This document shows positions 11,322-22,393 of a DNA stretch of 64,000 bases, piece after piece. The notes below the pieces were generated by a model. The model did no database searches and had not been told where the DNA came from. It saw nothing but the letters and a program-made list of their open reading frames with translations. Position 1 is the stretch's first letter, and the number at the start of each line of letters is the position of its first letter. Position numbers and translations under genes: made by a program. The DNA lies in contig NC_063021.1 in NCBI RefSeq assembly GCF_020509005.1, positions 3,658,001 through 3,722,000 on the forward strand. Direction: 5' to 3'. This stretch comes from Fulvia fulva. Lineage: Eukaryota; Ascomycota; Dothideomycetes; Mycosphaerellales; Mycosphaerellaceae.

Positions 11322-12374
11322 TCACGCCTCCAGATCTAACCTCAAATCACTAACAACAGCCTGATGATCACTATAGTAACCCCCCCCCCCATCAAACACA
11401 TTCGCAAGCACCCCATACGTCCTCACCTCCCACGCACTCTTCTTATCAACCAAAATATGATCAATCAGCGTATGCGCCTCATCCCCGCGATCAAAGCGCG
11501 TAAACGTCTCAATCCTATTCCCATACCTCTCCGCCTCGGGGACCTGCTCCCGCAAATCCTCTACCGGGGAATTCTCTTTTGTAAGATACTGATACGCCTC
11601 CTGCTTCGGCTCGGAATTGAAATCACCCGTCAAGATCACCGGCTTGGTCGCCCCATTCCCACCCCTACTCCCACCGCTTTGCCGCGCAAGAATCTCCTCA
11701 GTCACAATCCTAGCAGAATTGTCCCCCGACACAGATCCTGCATTATCGAAATGCGTATTCATAGCCACGACACCTCGTCCACTCTCCCTATGCACGAACT
11801 CCCCAATCGTCAAAATTCTCGTACTCCCCGCGTCCCAGCCCTTCGATGGGACCTCGGGCGTCTCGGAGAGCCAAATGGTCGTCCAATTCGACAGTTCCCA
11901 GATGGAGGGGCGGTAGAGGATAGGGCTGTATTCGCCGGATTCGCGATCGTCTTCGCGGCCGACGCCGATGTAGGTCCATTCTGGCGAAGCTGAGGAGGAG
12001 GAGGTGGGGGGGATGTGGTGGAATTGTTAAGGCCCGCGAGGATGGAGTCGAGTTGGGGTTTGAGGACTTCTTGGAGGTTGATGAAGGCGGCGGGGGTGTT
12101 GAGGGTGGTGAAGCGGAGTTGGGAGGTTACGCGGGGGCCGCGGATGCCGTCCCATACTTGCTCGCCGTCTTGGAGGGAGGAGCCTGTGGCGGCGTAGCGG
12201 ATGTCTGGATGGGATTGTCAGCGATGTCTACTTTCGATTGTGTGTTGGAGGTTCATGCTCACTGTACGTCACCACCCTAATTAGCAAACTACTCAATCCC
12301 ACCGGAATCTGCATCCCGTCGGTATCGTTGGTGGGAAGTGTTGTCGTGCTGGACGTGTCGTTTGAAGACGCCAT
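11322..12374 (-). pseudogene. Endonuclease/exonuclease/phosphatase family gene with a frameshift at a C7 tract
   Basis: Exon 1 is 12374-12263 and a 58-bp intron occupies 12262-12205 (donor GTGAGC, acceptor CCAG), giving the block VTYNIRYA typical of the family start. The second exon reads INLQEVLKPQLDSIL (metal-binding Glu). Downstream, in a shifted frame, it reads WTYIGVGREDDRESGEYSPI, MNTHFDN, LTGDFNSEP and finally YYSDHQAV, all catalytic blocks of the EEP fold. The frame changes within or near a run of seven G on the plus strand (12006-12012); one extra base there would restore continuity. It is therefore either a real frameshift or a homopolymer sequencing error. The protein lacks an obvious signal peptide. 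The likely substrate class is phosphodiester or phosphomonoester; no finer prediction is possible. Confidence 0.75.
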
Positions 12375-12713
12375 GGAGACGTCTTATACCATCGTCGTAT
12401 CGGGATGACATTGGCGTGTTAGGTCTGCTCTGAAACAAGCGTCCAGTAAACATTCATACTGGACTGAGCAAGCACGAGGTGGTTCCTGACGCTATCACTT
12501 GCTTCAGCATGGCATGGCCAAGGATGCCCTGCAGGCGCGCATCAGCCGAGCCGGAGTGTCGGGTTGGAGCTGGGGAGAAAGTCGATGGATTTGAAGCCAC
12601 ACCATGTACACCTTCACGATCATCCAACGCACAGTAAAGGCTGCCGCACCTCATCGTCCTTAGATCATGCCCCCTCCCCCCCCCATCCCACTCCCCGCTC
12701 CAACACCGCCAAC
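12375..12713. other. Intergenic, no gene seen
   Basis: Promoter side of the EEP gene and 3' side of the next leftward gene. It contains a C-rich tract at about 12667-12681. Nothing else recognisable. Confidence 0.5.
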
Positions 12714-13535
12714 CTACCTCCCACGCGCACCTTCCTTTAGCCAAATACCAGCACCCTTCACAACCTCCCCAACCCCCACCTTAACCACCAAACTCAACAA
12801 CTCCGGCGCACGATGCAGCTCCTCAAAATAATCCACATCAGCCATCCCATCCCCCTCCCTCACCTCCACCGCCTTCATCCTCAACCTCGCCAACACCTTC
12901 CCCATATCCCCATCCAGCAGCCTATACACACCCCCCCCCTCCACCTCGAACTCCAGCACAAAGCGCCGCCTATTCACACTAAAACTAAAACGCCACACCC
13001 CTCCCTCCGCGATATCCCTAACCTCCCCCCAACTCGCCAACCCACTCCCCGGATCCCCCAGACAGACATTAAACCCCTCCCCCTTCAATCCCGGCATCAT
13101 TCTCGCCGCCGCAACTACCGGGAACGACAACTGGCTCTGCGGCACACAATTACTATCATAAATCTGAATCCAAACACTACCCGAATCCGAACCGAAGAAA
13201 GATTTCCCCTTCTCCTTGCGTCGAATCGAGTAAATAACTTCTCTCTCATGCCGGACTTCAAGGCTTTGAAGGTCTCGATTACGTCCACGGGTGGCGATGT
13301 GGTATGTCTTCAAGACCGGTCTTTCCGGGTCGTCGCGGTGGACATGTACGATTTCTTTCCCAGGTGTTTCGAGGATCCGTTTCTCGTGGGTTCCGGCTAC
13401 TTGCTTGTGCGGGTATGGTTCGATCGCCTGTTTCTCAGCTTGCGGGACGAGTTCTTTGCCGTTGACTCGAGGGACGACTTCTTTCTCGTCGGATGGTGGC
13501 TTGTTTCTGCTTCTTCGTAGGGAGAATGGCATCAT
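12714..13535 (-). CDS. Conserved hypothetical protein, possibly tubby-C-terminal-like (LURP-one-like)
   Basis: A 273-residue intronless frame starting at ATG 13535 (MMPFSLRRSRNK). The open frame extends upstream, but without ATG. Residues 1-70 are polar with repeated KE[VL]VP-type motifs, similar in style to the tail of the lectin-like protein. Residues about 75-260 are a compact domain rich in beta-strand patterns: YHIATRGR, REVIYSIRR, SVWIQIYD, LSFPVVAAARM, WRFSFSVNRRRFVLEFE, YRLLDG. Order and spacing suggest a tubby-like membrane-tethered barrel as in LURP1-related proteins, but I see no diagnostic residue, so this is a weak inference. It is transcribed in the same direction as the EEP gene. 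The end of the coding region has strong C-rich strand bias, seen as long pyrimidine tracts on the plus strand. Confidence 0.6.
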   Translation of the reverse strand: MMPFSLRRSRNKPPSDEKEVVPRVNGKELVPQAEKQAIEPYPHKQVAGTHEKRILETPGKEIVHVHRDDPERPVLKTYHIATRGRNRDLQSLEVRHEREVIYSIRRKEKGKSFFGSDSGSVWIQIYDSNCVPQSQLSFPVVAAARMMPGLKGEGFNVCLGDPGSGLASWGEVRDIAEGGVWRFSFSVNRRRFVLEFEVEGGGVYRLLDGDMGKVLARLRMKAVEVREGDGMADVDYFEELHRAPELLSLVVKVGVGEVVKGAGIWLKEGARGR

Positions 13536-14238
13536 TCGATTGGTACTCGAGTGTAGCTTATGTTTGTAGTGCTGTATAGTAGAGAGCAAGTCAAGCGTGA
13601 GTATGTGGAGTCGAGGTTATGTCCTTGAGTTCGAAGTTGTGATGCTGCACAGCTCAGGAAGGCGCAGCAACTTCAGCGGCAGGAACAGCCAACCATGTAC
13701 CACGCGAATGGCAAAGCCACATTCCTTCTTCCCTTCTTTCTTGAGTGTTGCTCGCGCTGAATTCCATCGCAAAGTATGATGTCGACTGATCGCAGTGACC
13801 GTCTTGTTTCAAGCTTTGATCGTTCGTTCTTCTGGAGATAACTAGTTTTCCATCAGCTCACGCCTGTGTTGCCGACGACGCACATTAGCCACAACGCTGA
13901 AAGGTGAACCCGGTGAGGATGATAGCACGTCGTGGCTACCTTTGCGAGTAGCATACAAAATTATCGAATGGCGCCGTCCGGCCATGATATGAGACCACCG
14001 GTGGTCGAAATATTCTCCCAGATGCAATCGCTGCCATAACTCCTAAGCACCTTGCGTGAAACTGTACAAATATCGGCAACTAGATGGGTATCGTAACGAG
14101 CGTTGCGTGGCCAGCCAGCAGGCGGATACTGGACTGGTCGATTGTGTAATGATGTTGTGTATGCCTGACTGCATCATTAGCGTGCGACAGGCAAAACGCG
14201 TGCAGGGTATGAAATACCATTGAGATCGAGACTTTCCA
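13536..14238. other. Intergenic, no gene seen
   Basis: Short overlapping frames only; no recognisable protein or RNA. Contains the promoter of the leftward gene ending at 12714. Confidence 0.5.
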
Positions 14239-14844
14239 CTACTGCCCAATGTCTTTGCTGCTGCCATCGGTGACATAGTAGGAACCCTTCACGGCTACAC
14301 TAATGCCCACGCCGATTGCGACAGCTACGCCCACCAAGAACAAGGCGATGACGAGCTTTGTCGACAGCTTCTGCTTCTTGCTCAGCTTTGCCCATCGGTT
14401 TGCCAGCGGAGCAAACACGCCTCCCTTCTGCTCGCGTCGTTGCTTCTTTGCTTGTTGGTACTTTTGCTTGAGCGTCTGTTTCGAGGGCCACATCTCACAC
14501 TCCTTGTTGTCCACAATGGCTACATTCTTGCCAAACGGATGCTCCTCGCTCGAGGGCGCCAGCGGGGTGGCATTACCATGCTCCACATCCTTCTCGAACC
14601 CGGTGGTGTCCAGCTTGCCTGAGTTTGATCTGGTGTGGGCGACGACTTCGTGCGAGGCGGGCGGGTGTTGGTAAAAGGGCGAGTGCGGTGGGATTGGCCG
14701 GTTGTCGTAGTCGGAGAGTTGTGAACCGTCACGAGAGACAGCAGGTGTGAGAGCTGGAGAGTCGGCCACTGGAAGTAGTCGACCCTGGCTCGCGTTTCGC
14801 TCCGTTGGGACAATTGTAGCCCCGAAGGTTGTGTTGGAAGCCAT
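14239..14844 (-). CDS. Single-pass membrane protein of unknown function (fungal family)
   Basis: A 201-residue frame from ATG 14844 (MASNTTFG); the frame is open further upstream but the added residues look non-coding. Residues 1-125 are polar and probably disordered (SQLSDYDNRPIPPHSPFYQH). Residues about 130-170 are strongly basic with Q/K-rich helix character (KQTLKQKYQQAKKQRREQK). A stretch of about 22 hydrophobic residues follows (about 173-194, TKLVIALFLVGVAVAIGVGI), then a short tail. The layout, with a basic juxtamembrane block and a VG..VGIGVGIS-type helix, is common in ascomycete proteins annotated only as hypothetical. Topology is probably N-terminus inside. No neighbour suggests a role. 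Confidence 0.65.
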   Translation of the reverse strand: MASNTTFGATIVPTERNASQGRLLPVADSPALTPAVSRDGSQLSDYDNRPIPPHSPFYQHPPASHEVVAHTRSNSGKLDTTGFEKDVEHGNATPLAPSSEEHPFGKNVAIVDNKECEMWPSKQTLKQKYQQAKKQRREQKGGVFAPLANRWAKLSKKQKLSTKLVIALFLVGVAVAIGVGISVAVKGSYYVTDGSSKDIGQ

Positions 14845-17508
14845 TTCGTGTGCTGGTACAAAGTGATGCAAGCCCGATGTCGAAGTCAAAGGCAATGTGT
14901 TGGTCGGGATGGGTTCGTGGCCAGTAGAATGCAATCAGGGCAGGCCTGAATGCTGGCTGGTTGCTGGAGATGAAGACCAGGAGTGTGGGAAGCCACGCGA
15001 TTCACGCGCAAGATCGGTGGCTGAGTATAGGAGAAGCAGTGTATCCAGACAAGGCTCCGTGACGTGCTGGCAGGCTGGGCGGACTGGCGATGAACAATTG
15101 CTTTGCTGGAAGAGAGTGTATGGGAGATTTCAGATCAGAAAGCGTGATTGTGCATGTACAAACAGATTACAGTAACGAGTGGCGGTTGCAGCAGCGAAGT
15201 GTTGCAAAGTGCTTGCCTCGACCGTTGCGTGCGATCTTGCTGGGTACAGCCGCGTGGGCCCCGGTCATCTACCTGGGTCGAAAGGGAAACTGCCGTTCAG
15301 TTCCACCCAATCGACAGCAGGCGCGGCGGCCCTTAGTTCAGGACCCTGTCAAATATTGAAGGATAACGCTTAGAGCGCGACTCGATGGAGCAGCGCTTGG
15401 GTCAGCGAAAGAGCTGTGCATGTCCGTTGGAGTTGGTGTTCCTGCAAATCACATGCAGCTACATGTACCTCCTTTAGCATCGGCTAGAGCTACGCCATCG
15501 TTCCCGATCCAATTCGTGCTTCAACTGCACGCCTATGCCATGGTTTCTTTCCTGCTGGCAGAGCGCCTTCGACCACATCATGCAGTGAAGCGGCAAAGGA
15601 CATCTCTTCCGTCGTCACATCGAACGATGAATCGTCAGTTGTCATCAACGTTGAGAGCTTGTGCAACGGTATTCAAGCTAGTCTATCGAAGCCGGAGCCG
15701 CGGGCAAGGAATGGAGATGACAATCGTCTCAGCCCTGCAGACTTGAACGACGAACACAACTAAACTCGACCGCTTTTTCCTTGCACGCTGACCACATCAT
15801 GACTTCCCTCGCTTTCAGATTCTTCTTCACCGCAGCATCGCACGACAATGCTTGCTCCTGTCCACCACCCCCAGAATCTGGCCGCTGAATCACTCGCGAG
15901 GAACGACCGGCTAGGGGATGCGAATCATGCGATGCATGATAGGCGTGAACCATGACCAGGCAAGGTCTCACCTCTGCCATCCCGCGGCGTCTTATCACAA
16001 CCTTTTCCGAATGGAACGACGAAGACTCCGTTTTCCAACATTTGACGGTTGTCAGTAAACGCAACGATGAGGTTTTGAGCCATGGCCCATGTTCCTGGAT
16101 GACATCTGCAGTTGTTTCTGAAAGCAATCAACATGCCCGCTTTCGGCAGTGATCGTCAGGCACGCGTCTCCGGTCCACGCCGTGTGGGAACTTTAGCTCG
16201 AGCGAGATGCCTTTGCATGAACATGCGTCTAATACTTTGCTGTTATATGCAGCTCGGCACACAATCTTGAGTTCACCTTCCCAGCTAAGGTCACATCTCG
16301 AGAGCCACGGGGAGGGGAAGAGACTGCTCCAGCGGCCAGAAGCGGACCAGAGAGTTCTTGCGTCAGCGTGGACGATATCGCTGCGAGATGTTGACAAGTA
16401 CCGAAGGCCATGCGGCGATCTGGCCAGAGCATCTGAATCATCGATGGCAACCTCAGCAGAAGGCAAGCAACAAACGCTTCGCAGCGAGATCAAAGCTCCG
16501 CTTGTCAATCGACAGACCTCAAGCCCTCGAGGATTGATTTAGTGCCGTCATGTTCTATGATATCTACTAAAATTGGACGAGCCAGGCCTACTGAATTCAC
16601 TGAACAGCACGACCGAGTTTCGTTCATTCCTGACTGCCGACAATTTGCACTCGTACAGCCAGATCGCAGCCACGTGTATCAATGGCGATGCTTTCTGGAA
16701 CCATGGCAGACGTGTACAGATCGTGGGGATGTCGAGCCGCGAAGCATGTAAGTGCAAGGCTCCGGGTGAGCGATCATGGGCCTTAGCCTGGCACTTGACC
16801 TCAACGTCAGGCGAAGTTCAGGACGAGCAGTCAACCATAGAGGCGCTGACATGTGTCCATGATCTCGATGTGAGCGCCATATCGCCACTAAGTGATGCTG
16901 TACCAGCGCAAAGGCCGCCAAGGTGAGCTCGAAACACCGAACAGCCGAGAGCCTGGGTGTATACAGGTGAGCCAACAATAACTTCGCATACCTCTCTGCG
17001 AGCCACGTCACCCGCGGCAATGACCAGCTCGTCCTCTCACTTCAACATCTCGAGCCGCCACAACTACCGGTATTGCCATCAACAGTCATGGCTCCACAAT
17101 CTTAGCGAGAGCTGGAACGATGGGTGAGTATTGTGCTACGCGAACGCTTGCTCATCATCGGTCTCAATGACAGCGATCCAGGTGTGCGAACTCTGCTGAC
17201 ATTGTGAGCCTCGCAACTATTACAAAGTGAGTGACCATCTTGAGCACCACGTTGGACACACCAATAGACGAGACCCGTATCAGACAAGCACACTGTTGGA
17301 TGAGCCCGAAGACTTGCGCAACGAGGTGAAGGCTTTGGGGGACAATGAGCTACCTTATCGATTCGCAAAGGACACCGAAGCGAATTCCACGAGTCGTCGT
17401 GATGAAGAAGGTGTGCCGTCTGCGTATCGGTCCGGAGAAAATGGTCATTTACACCCGGGAAACTTCGAACAGCATCGCCGTCGATGAGATGAATGGGATA
17501 CCAAACGC
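14845..17508. other. Long stretch without a recognisable gene
   Basis: Only short, mutually overlapping frames. At 17089 there is ATGGCTCCACAATCT followed by TAG and then a plausible open run (RELERWVSIVLRERLLIIG), which may be a relict 5' exon of the coiled-coil frame at 17509. Splice choices there (GTGAGT at 17125 or 17227) do not give a convincing model. Confidence 0.45.
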
Positions 17509-18018
17509 ATGCAGTCTCCCGAATCCAAAGGGCCCTGCGCACCGGGCCTATATTTCCGGTGCCTGCTCAAAGACGATCTGGACCAGATGAGAAGCCAACT
17601 GAGCAATGTGCAAAATCATCTGGATCTAGCTCGACCTGATGTAGCTGAGGCCTGCACTATCGAGAATACACTGAATCAAGCACTCGCGAAGCTCAATACC
17701 GAGACACAGGCGATGAGACACGAAATGTCCGCAAGACTACATATAGAGGCCGAAAGCCTCGCTACCACAATGGCTCGCATAACTTCAGAAGGCGACCGCA
17801 TGAAGCAAGAGGCCGATCGACAGGCCAACGAAGCCAAGAATGCAAAAGCAGCGGCTGATCGCATGGCGACGGAAGCCGACCGAGCAGCAAGGGAGAAGCA
17901 GTATGCTGCAGAGGAGTGGAAGTCGCTGAAGAAGCAGTTGAAAAAGCTCGACGCGAAGTGTGAGGCGATGAATGTTACGCAGCCGCAGAGTGTCAAGGGA
18001 AGATTCCGTGAGGTGTGA
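17509..18018 (+). CDS. Coiled-coil protein, probably the 3' exon of a larger or decayed gene
   Basis: A 169-codon frame ending at 18018. From about residue 22 onward it is almost entirely helix-forming, with Ala/Glu/Lys/Arg heptads (LNQALAKLNTETQAMRHEMS, AKNAKAAADRMATEADRAAR, WKSLKKQLKKLDAKCEAMN), so a long coiled coil is likely. There is no enzymatic motif. The first ~20 residues (CAPGLYFRCLL) look unlike the rest, and the ATG at 17509 may not be the true start. Upstream frames 17227-17487 and 17345-17590 could belong to earlier exons. Codon usage of the coiled-coil part looks genuinely coding. Function not assignable. Confidence 0.45.
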   Translation: MQSPESKGPCAPGLYFRCLLKDDLDQMRSQLSNVQNHLDLARPDVAEACTIENTLNQALAKLNTETQAMRHEMSARLHIEAESLATTMARITSEGDRMKQEADRQANEAKNAKAAADRMATEADRAAREKQYAAEEWKSLKKQLKKLDAKCEAMNVTQPQSVKGRFREV

Positions 18019-18953
18019 GGAAGTTTGCGTTGATGATGGGGGCTATATGAGTGGCAGGGAGCTATAAATCTGAGCTCAAATGTGTTGGCTATTCAAGGTA
18101 CGAGGAAGGGGTATTGGGCGTCATCATGCCAAGGGCATGCTTCCAGACCCGTGAGGAGTCATGTGGTATACATCTCACGTAAGGCACGAATCAGGAATTT
18201 CGCGAATCTACGAGGTCATAACACTAGCCCGATCAAGGGGTAATATGAACAGCAGCGGAACACGGATCGAGGACCGAGATGAAAGTCAACAACCACTACA
18301 GCTCGGATACGCTTACTGTGCATCGCTCTTGACGAGGGCAAGACAACGGGATCATTTCTCCCTGTTGTTGTCGTTGCGAACACGAGGCTCGTCCAAATCT
18401 CACTCCTAACCCTCGACAGCAGTCCTACATTACCCTAGCCTATCCTCATTGACGCTCTACACCGCACAAATAGCGGAGTCTTTCATGGCGAAGAGATGGG
18501 GCTTGTACAAGTCTCCAAAGCATGTATACATCGCTCGATTGAAAGCAAGTCAAGAGACCTCATTTGATATCCACACTTCTCTTCTGCTGCGGTGGTAGCC
18601 TTGTGGCTACATCTCCATTATTCAGCCTGACGGTATGGTAAATGGCAATATCCTCACGCCTAGTAGACTCGGTTCCGTGTGACGCAGCACCTCCAACATC
18701 CCCTCAGAGAATCCTCACAAAGCCAGCCCTCCTCCGCACCTCCACCTTTCATCACACCCCGATAGAACGAACACTCCCTCCTCTCATCCCCTTCCCCTTC
18801 AGCAGCGAAGCATCTCATCCTCAAAATCAAAACCGACCCATCCACCCCCATCCCATCCCTCACCTTCATCTCTACCATCCCAATCCCAACCAGCGCCAGC
18901 GCCAGCGCCACGTCGCCCCCTCTCCCCATTCCTGTCTCGTCTTACATACCTTT

Positions 18954-18984
<31 letters not shown>

Positions 18985-20294
18985 AGGGACACTTCTTCCC
19001 ACAACTAACATGAGGATACTCTAGATCATCGCAACAAGCCTTCGTTCCCCAGGGGTTCGATCGAGTTTTTGCTCGTGGGTTGGCAGAAAGCTTGGTCGTT
19101 TATGCAGGCGGTTAGGCCGTAGGTGAGGGTGTAGGTTTTGTAGTAGGGTGAGGCTAAGGGCAGGTGGGGGAGAATGGTGAGGAGGGTGGTGAGGAGGGTG
19201 GTGGTTGTGGTTGTGGTTGTGGTGGGTTGGTGTTGGTGATTGAGCGAAGGGTAGCTTGAAGGGCATGCGTGAGTGAACGAGGCGAGCTTGCGAGCCGGAG
19301 TGAACGGAGCATGTCCGTAAAGCTCCCGTAGCGAGAACAACAATTAGACTCTGTCACCCTATTGCTTCTTCGAGGGTGCGTAGGGTGTTCTTCGAGGGTC
19401 CGTGCTTAGGAAGAGGGCCTTTAGAATAAAAGCTATTGCTAACAAATTCGAGCTGCCGTCTAATTAGTCAAAAAGAACGTAGAAATTCAGGATTGGCTCG
19501 CTTACTAGCTGCTCCATAAGGACGGAGGCCTTTCAACATATCATTTTTGATGGAGAGGGGAGGTGGGGATGTTGGGTGGTATTTAATGCTCGCGAGCATC
19601 TTACGTGACGAGATGGTGAAGTGGTTTCTTCATGTCTTGTTCGTGGTCAAAGGCAGGAGTGTACTTCCTACAAGTCGGCTTTATTTCGTTGCAGAGAGGA
19701 TCTTGAAGGCGTCGTGGAATGCTTCCCTTCTAGGCTACGTGATAGATCTAGCACGACAAGATATTTCACTCGCCAGTTTCCTACATCGTGGTGCCACTTC
19801 TACACAATGCCCCATGCAATCCCCAGCATCAACAACCCATCCGTCTCCCCTCCTTGAACAACCCCCACAACCACAGAATCCCTACTACTCCATTAGCTAT
19901 CACCATCACCAACCCCATCCTCTGCACCGGTACATACCTTGACTGTCCTCACGAATGGGTCTCCTGACCTATCTCCAACATCAGACCGCTGCAGGCATTC
20001 GGTTGTTGTTCATTAGCAAGCTGAAAACCGAGCCTGCGAGGGTCTAAAGGCAAAGCGCGCTAAACAGCTAGCTTAGTAGTAGCTTGCCCTCTACGATTAC
20101 GACAGTATAACAATATACGATATAAATATTAGAGTATAGGCTTCTTCTCCGTGTCCGTTTCTCGGGCCTCCTCACGATATATATACCACGACGTATCGTT
20201 ATTATACTATCGTAGGTAGGGAGGGCAAATCTTACTCGATACGACGTTTTGTATTCCTACGGCGCAATTTATTTAGACCGTAGTTTTAGCTATA
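18019..20294. other. Gene-free stretch with simple repeats, becoming TA-rich at the right end
   Basis: No supported gene. Contains the CT repeat listed separately, C-rich low-complexity sequence at 18720-18960, and a GTGGTT hexamer-like repeat at about 19190-19230. A short direct repeat, TTCTTCGAGGGT, lies at about 19367 and 19389. From about 20040 to 20294 the DNA turns TA-rich, resembling RIP-damaged repeat DNA, and serves as the flank of the pogo element. Confidence 0.5.
18962..18984 (+). repeat. (CT)n microsatellite
   Basis: A run of about eleven CT dinucleotides following a run of C. Nothing coding is affected. Confidence 0.8.
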
Positions 20295-20360
20295 ACGTGC
20301 TTCACCACCGAGCGGGCCACACCACCGAGCGGGCCACTTTTGCTAAGAACTGTACCACTT
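20295..20360. repeat. Left terminal inverted repeat of the pogo element
   Basis: Contains two adjacent identical 17-bp units CACCACCGAGCGGGCCA at 20303-20319 and 20320-20336. The same doublet is inverted in the right terminus (21579-21595 and 21596-21612, one base changed). Confidence 0.9.
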
Positions 20361-21554
20361 CCACTTTGATTGCGACGGTATCTTAACACGACGACATCCT
20401 ACAGAATCGTTACTAGGAGGACAATTCCTCTTCAGATAGGATGTTCTCCTGTCTAAATACAGCGTTATAGGCTACCCGGAAGGCGCGTAGGAACTCTACT
20501 TTGTCGATATAAGTGATGCGCTAGCGTGCTAAGCCCGGGAGCTGAGCACCGTATACCTTCTTTAATAGCGAATAGTAACCCACATCTAATGGCTAGAGTA
20601 AGTACGAGGCGTGCGATAGTATACATAGGGCCAAGATCTTGTATTCCTTATACAGATTCTAGAATGCCTTCGAGTTATAGCTCTCGTAGCCATCGATAAT
20701 AAGTAGTCTCTATACCCTAGTCGTACGAGCTATAGTATACTTCTAGAAATACTCTAGCTACCGTATACCGAACTCATTGTTAGTCCAGCCGTTCTCTATT
20801 AGCCTAATTGTCTAGTCTAGACCCAAGTTGCCGTCTTAGTACTAGGTACTAATGTGCTGTTTGCCTATAAGGATGACGTAGGGTAGGAGCGCTATTCCGT
20901 CTATATAGATAGTCTTAATCACTATTACCTATTCTCTATTGCCCTATTGAACGACCTTCCTCTTTCTACTACGCCTTTCTGAACCCGTAACGACGCTCTA
21001 AGACGTAATGACACCTATTATAAACCCTGTCTCGTCGAAGTTGTAGGTGTCCTAGTTAAAGATGCTATAATTCTCCTTTATATTACGTACAAGTAAGAAC
21101 TACTTCTCGATAACGTCTAGATCTTCTATTAGGGCTCGCTGACGATCGTATCTACGTGTTATACGAACCTTTAGCTTACGATGCCGCCTAATAAACCTGT
21201 CTGTCCAATTGAGACTAGCGGGCTTAAGACCCTTCTCTTATAGTAATGAATCGGCCATTGCTCGTATACTAGCCTTTAATAGCGGGAAACCTCTAAGATC
21301 TAGCTCGAGTATATACTCAAGTATCACCCTCTCTTCTAGCTCTGTAAGCTTCTTCGAATTGGGCTCGTAGTCACCCCGAGGAGGTCGTCTATTCAATCGA
21401 TACCCTAGTATAGTTCGAGACGCGTCGTATACATTTGTAGCAAGTCGATTCGTAATTGTCGCGTCGCGTTTCGTGGCCTGGACAGCTAAGGTCAGTTTGG
21501 CCTCGTTTGAAGACAATACACGCTGTAATGGTGGTTGTATAGCTGTATCTATAG

Positions 21555-21620
21555 AAGTGGTACAGTTCTTGGCAAAAGTGGCCCGCTCGGTAGTGTGGCC
21601 CGCTCGGTGGTGAAGCACGT
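21555..21620. repeat. Right terminal inverted repeat of the pogo element
   Basis: Inverse complement of 20295-20360 with very few differences. Ends ...GAAGCACGT before the TA target duplication. Confidence 0.9.
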
Positions 21621-21807
21621 TATCGTTTTATAGACTTCGTATAATTAATCTTCAATATATTTCTAGATATACTTTTACTAGATCCGATAACTAGTCGCGA
21701 CGTTGTATTATCATCGAAAGTAGTGTCGTCTTGGCGTCCTTTTAGCGTCGCGGATAGCCGTTAGGCGCTATTTGGCCTTAGGCGCTTCGTAGCAAGCTGC
21801 TCCGCGG

Positions 21808-22068
21808 TCACGTGGGCTTGGCTTGGCTGCGGCCGCCTGACTTGGGAGGTCGCTCCTGACACTCCTTGGTACAAGTAACATGCGGATATGCAGCATTATC
21901 ACAGCAGGCCGTCTTTCCCCAGAAATGAATCGACGAGATCCTAGCAGGCCGGCAGTCACCAATTTCGTTCCTGCAGGCAATCTTGTAGAAGGTTAAAGCG
22001 CAAGTCTTGCAGTCGGCTGAGGCTGGTCCAAGGAGGCTGAGGGTTGACAGCACGATAAATGGATTCAT
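21808..22068 (-). CDS. Small secreted cysteine-rich protein (effector-like candidate)
   Basis: An 86-residue frame from ATG 22068. Residues 1-18 are a clear signal peptide (MNPFIVLSTLSLLGPASA) with a good cleavage site before Asp19. The 68-residue mature part has eight Cys (20, 23, 32, 39, 55, 56, 66, 70), enough for four disulfides, and a Lys/Arg/Pro-rich tail. No known domain recognised. It lies about 190 bp from the pogo element and its flanking TA-rich DNA, in a gene-poor pocket, the usual setting of fungal effector candidates. The frame is undamaged. Function, host target or antimicrobial role cannot be deduced. Confidence 0.6.
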   Translation of the reverse strand: MNPFIVLSTLSLLGPASADCKTCALTFYKIACRNEIGDCRPARISSIHFWGKTACCDNAAYPHVTCTKECQERPPKSGGRSQAKPT

Positions 22069-22393
22069 GGTGGTGGTGGTTGGAGTGAATGTCCGTTCGA
22101 GTGCTGTAGCGCTGGGTCGTGGTTGCTGGTGAAGCTATTTAGTGGGTACGTTGGGCGAATTTGTATGTCGATGGCCCAGGTGTCGAAGCCGGTGTAGAAA
22201 AATGTAGTGCGAGAGAGCCGGTTAATCCGTCTCAAGCATGGCGCGAAGGGCCCGCCCGTAGCGATAGCTTTGATCTAAACATAGCAATAACTTTAGTCTT
22301 ATATGTACGTAGTGTTGACGAGCTGAGGGGCCCCCTTTAGACCCTAGGATTTGCGCGTCGAATCTCGTTAAACTTTAGCGGTTAATTACGTAG

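Larger units (their letters stand above)
20295..21620 (-). mobile_element. Complete pogo/Fot1-type DNA transposon, RIP-inactivated
   Basis: About 66-bp terminal inverted repeats at 20295-20360 and 21555-21620, flanked by TA at 20293-20294 and 21621-21622, the pogo/Tc1 target duplication. The transposase reads leftward. Its N-terminal helix-turn-helix part is at about 21250-21618 (LTELEERVILEYILELDLRGFP). The DDE domain continues to about 20450, with FDETGF (first D), LLIIDGYESYNSKAF (second D) and SYLLxPLDVGYYSLLKK (third D), and is cut by many TAG codons mostly at expected Trp positions. At 1326 bp it is shorter than typical Fot1 elements (about 1.9 kb); the transposase ends soon after the third Asp. 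No ATG was found at the 5' end of the frame. Dead copy. Confidence 0.88.

Noticed and set aside
19026..19343. Frame with poly-Thr tract
   Set aside because: Caused by a GTGGTT-type simple repeat; no coding signature outside it.
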